This document shows positions 1 to 4,118 of a stretch of 5,312 bases of DNA, piece after piece. The notes below the pieces were generated by a model. It was not told where the DNA came from. It saw only the letters and a list, made by a program, of their open reading frames with translations, and did not search any database. The translations under genes were made by a program, and so were the position numbers. The DNA comes from Acidobacteriota bacterium (GTDB lineage: Bacteria; Acidobacteriota; Terriglobia; Acidiferrales; UBA7541): assembly GCA_028876695.1 (NCBI GenBank), contig JAGWRH010000168.1, positions 1 to 5,312 of the forward strand, given 5' to 3'. Every line of letters starts with the position of its first letter. The stretch's first letter is position 1.

Positions 1-729
1 CTCAGATGTAGCGATTTCATCCAGGATGCGCTGCGTTATCAAGTCCGAGTATTCAATCTCATCCGACCGAATAGCATTGATACCGAACGCGCCGAACACT
101 TCTTTGATTCCGTTCTTCACATCCTCCAACTCGGGTTGATTTTCGTCAATCCACATCATGATGAATGCGGTGTTGGGCCGATACTGACGGACACCCACAG
201 TTTCCGCTCTCGCAACCGCTGTGGCTTCGGGTGTGTCGCTCGGCACTAGCAGATCTAGCAACCGCTGCACTTTGCCTCTAGCGTTGCTGAACTCTTTGAA
301 GGCAGTCCCTAGGTCGCACTCGCTCTCACTCTGCCCCGGAGGATCAACCCCTAGCACGCGATCTTCATCGCTATGGATGTAGGTTTCCCAGTGCTGGTAG
401 CGGTGAATCCGCAGCGAAGCCAATAGCTCTTTCAAAATGAATTTGAGGTCGTAGCGATCAACGTCGCTGATGACCGGGGACGCTTTGCTGAGTTCAATCA
501 GGCGGACAATGATGCTCGGGATTTCCTTATTCAGCTGATCAGCGGCGCCTCTATCCGCCTCAGCAATTGATTCCGGCGTGGCGGCTATGTTGAACCCTTC
601 TAGCTGCTCTGCGCTTCCCGCCTGGCGCACCAGAATCTCAAAGATGCGGTCAAAGTAAGCTTCTTGCAATCTCGTGGCCCTACTCCAACGCTCTCTTAGT
701 TCGTCTATATCAGCTTGGGTGACACTCAT
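1..729 (-). CDS. Putative defence-type protein with a C-terminal TIR-like / deoxyribosyltransferase-like nucleotide-binding domain (partial; runs off the left edge)
   Basis: The reading frame is open for 243 codons from the ATG at 729 to the left edge, so the C-terminus is missing. The start is supported by GAGG at 741-738, 8 nt upstream, and by an in-frame stop at 747-745. Residues 1-175 look mostly helical and charged, and include a block DEDRVLGVDPPGQSE (about 121-135) that I recognise as recurrent in this type of protein. From about residue 183 the sequence YRPNTAFIMMWIDENQPE opens a Rossmann-like beta strand. It is followed by an amphipathic helix (LEDVKNGIKEVFGAFG), then INAIRSDEIEYSDLI and QRILDEIATSE. 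This order matches TIR-like/nucleoside-2-deoxyribosyltransferase-like domains, where an IADLTG..PNVYYE.GYAHA stretch normally comes next; that part lies outside the window. Such domains bind or cleave NAD or nucleotides in antiviral systems, so a defence role is inferred. GC is lower and AGA/AGG codons commoner than in the genes to the right, which suggests transfer. Catalytic activity cannot be judged. Confidence 0.8.
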   Translation of the reverse strand, partial: MSVTQADIDELRERWSRATRLQEAYFDRIFEILVRQAGSAEQLEGFNIAATPESIAEADRGAADQLNKEIPSIIVRLIELSKASPVISDVDRYDLKFILKELLASLRIHRYQHWETYIHSDEDRVLGVDPPGQSESECDLGTAFKEFSNARGKVQRLLDLLVPSDTPEATAVARAETVGVRQYRPNTAFIMMWIDENQPELEDVKNGIKEVFGAFGINAIRSDEIEYSDLITQRILDEIATSE

Positions 730-737
730 TCGTCGCG

Positions 738-741
738 CCTC
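738..741 (-). promoter_or_regulatory. Ribosome binding site of the TIR-like gene
   Basis: GAGG on the minus strand lies 8 nt before the ATG at 729 and fixes that start. The frame has a stop at 747-745 and no other start codon between the two. Confidence 0.65.
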
Positions 742-768
742 ACTTCATCCATTGATATGCACCATCTA

Positions 769-787
769 CTGATTACGGGCAAATCAG
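769..787. repeat. Inverted repeat close upstream of the TIR-like gene
   Basis: CTGATT (769-774) and AATCAG (782-787) are perfect 6-bp arms around a 7-nt centre, 40 nt upstream of the minus-strand start. The position would suit an operator or a leader hairpin. A 6-bp dyad alone is weak evidence. Confidence 0.3.
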
Positions 788-875
788 AAGTAATGCAAGC
801 GGCGAGAACGGTATGAGCAAAGATGCCCTCGGGGCAAGCCCGTCGCCCAGTCCTTAGGCACCCAGTTGCCCAATC

Positions 876-896
876 GGGAATTTCCCAAAATGGGAA
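876..896. repeat. Two overlapping palindromes sharing a TTCCC arm
   Basis: GGGAA-T-TTCCC (876-886) is a perfect 11-bp palindrome. Its right arm is reused in TTCCCA-AAA-TGGGAA (882-896), giving three alternating half-sites (GGGAA, TTCCC, GGGAA) in 21 bp. This arrangement is typical of multimeric repressor binding, or of two mutually exclusive hairpins. It lies about 150 nt upstream of the minus-strand TIR-like gene. The function is inferred from position only. Confidence 0.4.
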
Positions 897-959
897 TCTT
901 GGTACTACGTTCACTTTGAACCTCGACCCTAAATCCATCATGTGCTTCCATACTAATAA

Positions 960-978
960 GCCGAGCTAGGCGCTCGGC
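960..978 (-). other. GC-rich hairpin, weak terminator-like in the minus direction
   Basis: GCCGAGC (960-966) pairs with GCTCGGC (972-978) around the loop TAGGC. Read on the minus strand it is followed by TTATTAGTAT, a loose U-rich tail. No gene that would need a terminator here is evident on the minus strand to the right, so it may equally be part of the leader of the TIR-like transcript. Confidence 0.3.
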
Positions 979-1058
979 CCTGCAAGAAGATCGGAGGACA
1001 AGGAGACTGAGCAACCTAGACCATCCGAGGAAACCATAAGCGAGCGAACCCCATTCCC

Positions 1059-1110
1059 GTCAGTTTGAATTTTCTTGATCGTGACACGCGCAGTCAAAAT
1101 TCAAACTGAC
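1059..1110. repeat. Perfect 15-bp inverted repeat with a 22-nt centre
   Basis: GTCAGTTTGAATTTT (1059-1073) is the exact reverse complement of AAAATTCAAACTGAC (1096-1110). The repeat lies between the divergent TIR-like gene and the plus-strand HTH gene, about where base composition changes. It is too AT-rich and too widely spaced for a standard intrinsic terminator. On the minus strand the sequence contains TTGACT (1097-1092), 17 nt, then GAAAAT (1074-1069), a possible promoter reading toward the TIR-like gene. It could be a divergent operator, a mobile-element end, or a recombination site. I cannot choose between these from this copy alone. Confidence 0.7.
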
Positions 1111-1170
1111 CACACCGCACTTCCGCATCCTGCCCGAAGTTTCCTCCAACTCTCGTCCTCTCAAACTCAC

Positions 1171-1174
1171 GGAG
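1171..1174 (+). promoter_or_regulatory. Ribosome binding site that decides the start of the HTH gene
   Basis: GGAG lies 8 nt before the ATG at 1183. The frame stays open upstream to a TTG at 1075, but that TTG sits inside the inverted repeat region and has no Shine-Dalgarno sequence, so 1183 is preferred. Confidence 0.65.
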
Positions 1175-1182
1175 ATACAAAA

Positions 1183-2205
1183 ATGATCAGACGCCATTCG
1201 CCCCGTCCTCGGGGTCAGCATCAGGATTTCCATTTCTTCGCCGCACCCGACCCGGTAAGGGTCGGAATATCAAGCGTCCTTCAGGACGCGAAGAACCAAC
1301 CCCCTGCCGTAAACGCGGAAGCTCAATTCCGTAACTCGCCGCAACTTCCAGTAGATCCCTTGCCGGCCGGCCTTAACCCACCTTCGGCCTCGCCCATATC
1401 CGAAACACCCCCAACGCCCACCGCCTCACCCGCGATACAAGAAGCCATCGAATTTCTCGCCAGCGTAAATGATCCGCGTGAACTGATCGGCAAGCCGCGC
1501 CCCGCCTTCATGGACGAACTCGGCACGCTCGCCGCAACCCGCCGAGCCGCTGCCGGCGAACGGCCTCGCAAGTCAGCAGCGCCCAAACGCCCGAAACCGC
1601 GGCGCACCGTTAAACCGCGCGCTCGCTCCTCATCCGCGTCGAAGCGCGAATTAGTTTCCGAAGCGCCCTCTGGTGACCGCCACCAGCGCCGCTGCACCGT
1701 CTGTTCGCATCCAGACCGCGCCGATATCGAGGCCGACTTCAACGAATGGGCCTGCCCCGGCGATATCGCCAGGGAATACGGCGTCAGCCGCATCGCCATC
1801 TATCGCCACGCGCGCGCCGCCGGGCTCTTCACCCGCCGCGAACGCAATTTGCGCTTCGCTCTGGGCCGCTTCATCGAGCATGTGGACCAGGTCTGGCCCA
1901 CGCCAGATTCCGTCGTCCGCGCCATCCACGCCTTCGCCCGCATCAACGACGAAGGCCAATGGGTCGAGCCGCCCGCTCACGTCATCGTCTCCTCCGGAGG
2001 CGTTCGCCGCGAAGCCGCCGCTCCGCCCAGCCGCCGCCCGATTGCCATTCAACTCGATTCGTCCGCCATCGCAGGCGTGATCGACGTGCCAGCCGAACCT
2101 CGGCTCCCGGATAGCCGAGATGCGGATTCGGGCGCCCAGCGCATGCCGTCCGATCGCGTTCTAATCGATACACCCAGACGATTAGAATGTGACGTAAATC
2201 GTTGA
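1183..2205 (+). CDS. Hypothetical DNA-binding protein with a CxxCxHP motif and a helix-turn-helix
   Basis: This 340-residue protein has no family name I can give. Residues 1-100 are low-complexity and proline-rich. A short predicted helix follows (about 84-110, IQEAIEFLASVNDPRELIGK), then a strongly basic linker (about 120-156) rich in K, R, P and S. The core is RCTVCSHPDRADIEADF from residue 170, with Cys171, Cys174 and His176. It leads into a helix-turn-helix, GDIAREYGVSRIAIYRHARA at about 193-212, containing His209. The spacing suggests a small metal site or a zinc-finger-like prelude to the HTH. The same CxxCxHP..I then IA..GVS..A..RH pattern recurs in small phage- or transposon-associated proteins and in terminase-small-subunit-like proteins. 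Residues 225-270 (FALGRFIEHVDQVWPTPDSV and GQWVEPPAHVI) look like a second folded segment; the tail is disordered. It is monocistronic, with a terminator at 2277-2306. A role in DNA binding is likely; its target is unknown. Confidence 0.75.
   Translation: MIRRHSPRPRGQHQDFHFFAAPDPVRVGISSVLQDAKNQPPAVNAEAQFRNSPQLPVDPLPAGLNPPSASPISETPPTPTASPAIQEAIEFLASVNDPRELIGKPRPAFMDELGTLAATRRAAAGERPRKSAAPKRPKPRRTVKPRARSSSASKRELVSEAPSGDRHQRRCTVCSHPDRADIEADFNEWACPGDIAREYGVSRIAIYRHARAAGLFTRRERNLRFALGRFIEHVDQVWPTPDSVVRAIHAFARINDEGQWVEPPAHVIVSSGGVRREAAAPPSRRPIAIQLDSSAIAGVIDVPAEPRLPDSRDADSGAQRMPSDRVLIDTPRRLECDVNR
1201..1332 (+). other. Cluster of four short hairpins at the 5' end of the HTH gene
   Basis: Four perfect stems follow each other within 132 nt: CCCCG-TCCT-CGGGG (1201-1214), CCGACCC-GGTAA-GGGTCGG (1247-1265), GCGTCC-TTCA-GGACGC (1274-1289) and CGGAA-GCTCAA-TTCCG (1316-1331). 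They lie just inside the coding sequence, where the protein is low-complexity. They may form a structured mRNA leader affecting translation. GC-rich DNA produces short stems by chance, so this is tentative. Confidence 0.3.
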
Positions 2206-2239
2206 AAACATTGCCCCGCGCACATGTCTAATCGATACA
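2160..2239. repeat. TCTAATCG repeats: one direct and one inverted pair
   Basis: TCTAATCGATACA occurs twice as an exact 13-bp direct repeat (2160-2172 and 2227-2239). Between them, CGATTAGA (2179-2186) is the inverted copy of TCTAATCG, giving a dyad with an 11-nt centre at 2160-2186. The cluster spans the last codons and the stop region of the HTH gene. It could be an autoregulatory or HTH binding site, or a remnant of a small element. Confidence 0.55.
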
Positions 2240-2276
2240 AGTTCCACGCCGCCCGTAACAGCCGGGTGCCGCATCC

Positions 2277-2306
2277 TTCGCGCCCTTCGCGAAGGGTGCG
2301 GATTTT
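2277..2306 (+). terminator. Intrinsic terminator after the HTH gene
   Basis: The stem is built on the 14-bp palindrome CCCTTCGCGAAGGG (2283-2296). It extends outward to 2277/2302 with six more pairs, two of them G-U type, and TTTT (2303-2306) follows at once. It sits 72 nt after the stop codon of the HTH gene and before the aldehyde dehydrogenase gene, separating the two transcripts. Confidence 0.65.
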
Positions 2307-2357
2307 CCCGCAGTATACGAATGACGAAATGCAAAGCTACTACTGACGACCGCCTGC

Positions 2358-2386
2358 TTGACCCGGTCACAGCCATGCGATATCTC
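2358..2386 (+). promoter_or_regulatory. Candidate promoter of the aldehyde dehydrogenase gene
   Basis: TTGACC (2358-2363) matches a -35 box well. After a 17-nt spacer comes TATCTC (2381-2386), a poor -10 box. It lies between the upstream terminator and the start at 2422, where a promoter is needed. The -35 and the position are the only real support. Confidence 0.3.
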
Positions 2387-2411
2387 TAACTGGCTAAACC
2401 GTGGCTGGAAA

Positions 2412-2418
2412 AAGGTGG
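2412..2418 (+). promoter_or_regulatory. Ribosome binding site that decides the aldehyde dehydrogenase start
   Basis: AAGGTGG is placed with AAGG 6 nt before the ATG at 2422. An in-frame GTG at 2401 would add seven residues, but nothing resembling a Shine-Dalgarno sequence precedes it. Confidence 0.6.
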
Positions 2419-2421
2419 ACC

Positions 2422-3861
2422 ATGGCTGAAGGCGAACCACGCATCCTACCCGTGCGGAATCCGAGGACGGGCGAGATTGACGCGCACATCACGGCGGCAT
2501 CGGCCGCGGAGATCGCCGCCAGGTGCGCCAAGCTGCGCGAGGCGCAGGCGGCGTGGGGACGCGCGCCGCTCGCGCATCGCATCGGCGTGATGAAGCAGTG
2601 GGCCGAGCGGCTGAAAGCGCACCGGTCAGCACTTGTGGAAGCGGATTCGATCGACACCGGCGGCGGACAAATTTCCAAAGTGGCGCCGGACATGGTGATT
2701 GGGACGATTCTGCGGATGTGCGCCATCGCTCCGGGGATTTTCGAGCAGGCGCGGCGCAAGGGCGTGTCGCCCGCGCCGGCGATTCACTATGACACGAATC
2801 TGCGTCCGTATCCGGTGGCGGGAATTATCGGGCCGTGGAACGCGCCGATGATGCTTTCCACGCTGCACGCCATTCCGCCGCTCTTTGCCGGGTGCGCGGT
2901 GATCGTGAAGCCCAGCGAAGTGGCGCCGCGGTTCGTGAAGCCGATGATGGAAACGATTCGCGAGGTGCCGGAGCTGGCCGAGGTGCTCGCCTACGTGACG
3001 GGCGACGCGGAAACGGGCCAGGCCATCATCGACCACGCGGACATCATCAATTTCACCGGCAGCGTGCCGAACGGGCGCAAGGTGGCGGAGGCGTGCGCGC
3101 GGCGGTTTATTCCGTCGATTCTGGAGCTGGGCGGCAAGGATCCGGTGATCGTGACGGAGACGGCCGATCTCGAGCGCGCGGCCAAGGCCGTGGTGCGCGG
3201 CGCGGTGACCAGCACCGGGCAGGTGTGCTTTTCAATCGAGCGCATCTACGTGCAGGAAAAGGCGCACGACGCGTTCGTGGAATTGCTGGCCAGGGAAGCG
3301 GAGCGCGTGGAGCTGAATTATCCCGATCCCAATGCGGGGCAAATTGGGCCGTTCATCGCCGAGCGGCAGGCGCACGTCGTGGACGAGCACATCGACGACG
3401 CGCTGAGTAAAGGAGCGAAGATACGGCTCGGCGGCAAAAGTTTTGCGCTCGGCGGCGGGCTCTACATGCGCCCGACAATTTTGACCGGCGTGAACCACGA
3501 GATGAAGATCATGCGCGACGAGACGTTTGGTCCGGTGATGCCGGTGATGAAATACCACGTCGAAGACGAAGCGATCCGATTGGCGAACGATACCTACTAC
3601 GGGCTTTCCGCGGCGGTGATCGCTGGAACAGAAGAAGAAGCGCGGCGCATCGCCGACCGGCTGGACGCCGGAATGGTGAGCGTGCAGGATACGTTTTTGA
3701 CGTTCGCCGGCTTTGGCGCGGGCCTATCGGGAGACTCGTTCAATTATTCGGGCATGGGGCCGCGTACCGGAATTTTGGCGTTTTTGCGTCGGCAGGGCGT
3801 GCTGATCAATACCGGCGAGGCGGAAAGCATGGTGGAGGAGAGCCTCAAGGCGGTCGGCTAG
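2422..3861 (+). CDS. NAD(P)-dependent aldehyde dehydrogenase
   Basis: The product (479 residues, a full length for the family) should oxidise an aldehyde to the acid with NAD+ or NADP+ in the cytoplasm. The signatures are complete and in order: GIIGPWNAPM (about 134-143, with the oxyanion Asn140), VIVKPSEVAP (Lys163, cofactor binding), INFTGSVPNGR (about 209-219), LELGGKDP (general base Glu235), STGQVCFSIERIYV (nucleophile Cys269) and ETFGPVMPV (Glu367, ribose binding). Overall it resembles the succinate-semialdehyde dehydrogenase GabD2-like group, including the CFSIERIYV stretch and the C-terminal NYSGMGPRTG segment. I do not assign the substrate, because members of this group differ and no pathway partner is adjacent. 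The gene is flanked by a terminator upstream and a hairpin-rich spacer downstream, so it is probably transcribed alone. Codon use is strongly GC-rich, with CGC/CGG arginines, in keeping with a resident chromosomal gene. No damage is seen. Confidence 0.95.
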   Translation: MAEGEPRILPVRNPRTGEIDAHITAASAAEIAARCAKLREAQAAWGRAPLAHRIGVMKQWAERLKAHRSALVEADSIDTGGGQISKVAPDMVIGTILRMCAIAPGIFEQARRKGVSPAPAIHYDTNLRPYPVAGIIGPWNAPMMLSTLHAIPPLFAGCAVIVKPSEVAPRFVKPMMETIREVPELAEVLAYVTGDAETGQAIIDHADIINFTGSVPNGRKVAEACARRFIPSILELGGKDPVIVTETADLERAAKAVVRGAVTSTGQVCFSIERIYVQEKAHDAFVELLAREAERVELNYPDPNAGQIGPFIAERQAHVVDEHIDDALSKGAKIRLGGKSFALGGGLYMRPTILTGVNHEMKIMRDETFGPVMPVMKYHVEDEAIRLANDTYYGLSAAVIAGTEEEARRIADRLDAGMVSVQDTFLTFAGFGAGLSGDSFNYSGMGPRTGILAFLRRQGVLINTGEAESMVEESLKAVG

Positions 3862-3937
3862 CGCGCGTGCAATTGCCGAGCCTTCGCCGCGACCGCGCCA
3901 TCGAGAGGGATTCCGCGGATCGCGCGCTCGGCGTTTT

Positions 3938-3956
3938 GCGCCCCGGCAAGGGGCGC
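3938..3956. repeat. GCGCCCC hairpin
   Basis: GCGCCCC (3938-3944) pairs perfectly with GGGGCGC (3950-3956) around the loop GGCAA. No T-run follows on either strand, so it is not a classical intrinsic terminator, though it may slow polymerase or protect the 3' end of the aldehyde dehydrogenase mRNA. Confidence 0.5.
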
Positions 3957-3978
3957 TGGTCAAAAGTCGAAGCGGGGC

Positions 3979-4002
3979 CCCCAAAACGCCTGCGTTTTGG
4001 GG
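3979..4002. repeat. CCCCAAAACG hairpin, REP-like
   Basis: CCCCAAAACG (3979-3988) and CGTTTTGGGG (3993-4002) form a perfect 10-bp stem with the 4-nt loop CCTG. It lies 22 nt after the first hairpin and has no T-run. A paired hairpin of this kind in an intergenic space resembles REP/BIME-type elements. Whether other copies exist in the genome is not visible here. Confidence 0.55.
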
Positions 4003-4066
4003 TGCTCGTTACGCCACATTTCCACACCCTGCGCCGCGCCTGCGACTGCATCGTCTGTTGCGAGCG

Positions 4067-4075
4067 TGCTATGAT
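4067..4075 (+). promoter_or_regulatory. Extended -10 promoter of the RDD gene
   Basis: TGCTATGAT is an extended -10 element (TG-n-TATGAT, five of six bases of TATAAT) with no good -35 box 17 nt upstream, as expected for this class. Transcription would start near 4082, about 37 nt before the GTG at 4119. The in-frame ATG codons at 4071 and 4074 lie inside the box and so would not be translated. Confidence 0.5.
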
Positions 4076-4118
4076 GCTGGCGTTCCTCACTGGAACTTCC
4101 GCAGCGCAAAACGGACCA

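Larger units (their letters stand above)
730..1058. other. Gene-poor spacer with several short palindromes
   Basis: I see no convincing gene here. Small minus-strand frames exist (726-941 and 784-1014), but they have poor start signals and an unconvincing composition rich in W, C and R. What stands out is symmetry. CTGATT-N7-AATCAG lies at 769-787 and TGCCC-TCG-GGGCA at 824-836. GGGAA-T-TTCCC (876-886) overlaps TTCCCA-AAA-TGGGAA (882-896). GCCGAGC-TAGGC-GCTCGGC is at 960-978. The region separates the minus-strand TIR-like gene from the divergent plus-strand gene, so it probably holds promoters and operators for the former. No strong -35/-10 pair could be picked by eye. Confidence 0.5.
3862..4066. 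other. Spacer with two strong hairpins, possible interspersed repeat
   Basis: This stretch follows the aldehyde dehydrogenase stop and precedes the promoter of the RDD gene. An open frame crosses it, but the translation is arginine-rich with no recognisable fold, so I treat the stretch as non-coding. It carries the two hairpins listed separately (3938-3956 and 3979-4002). Confidence 0.5.

Noticed and set aside
726..941. Minus-strand 71-codon frame ending in an ATGA overlap with the start of the TIR-like gene
   Set aside because: The overlap could suggest translational coupling, but the start has only a weak GGAA at 4 nt, the composition is odd (many W, C and R), and the region is full of palindromes. 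Nothing in the translation is recognisable.
784..1014. Minus-strand 76-codon frame with a TTG start
   Set aside because: No Shine-Dalgarno sequence, no recognisable domain, and it overlaps the other small frame and several palindromes.
960..1020. Possible tRNA fragment near the hairpin at 960-978
   Set aside because: The hairpin resembles a tRNA arm, but no T-loop GTTCRA motif, acceptor stem or CCA-like end could be found.
1075..1182. N-terminal extension of the HTH protein to a TTG at 1075
   Set aside because: The TTG lies inside the inverted-repeat region without a ribosome binding site, whereas the ATG at 1183 has GGAG at 8 nt.
1323..2114. Long overlapping frames on both strands across the HTH gene
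   Set aside because: They are GC-rich shadows of the real frame, with Arg/Ala/Gly/Pro-rich translations and no motifs.
2401..2421. GTG start for the aldehyde dehydrogenase
   Set aside because: No ribosome binding site upstream; AAGGTGG serves the ATG at 2422.
2835..3410. 191-codon plus-strand frame inside the aldehyde dehydrogenase gene
   Set aside because: It is the +1 shadow of the dehydrogenase; the product is rich in Arg and Gly and lacks motifs, while the true frame carries all the family signatures.
3867..4118. 84-codon extension of the RDD protein
   Set aside because: The translation is arginine-rich and unrecognisable, crosses two hairpins and overlaps the likely promoter.
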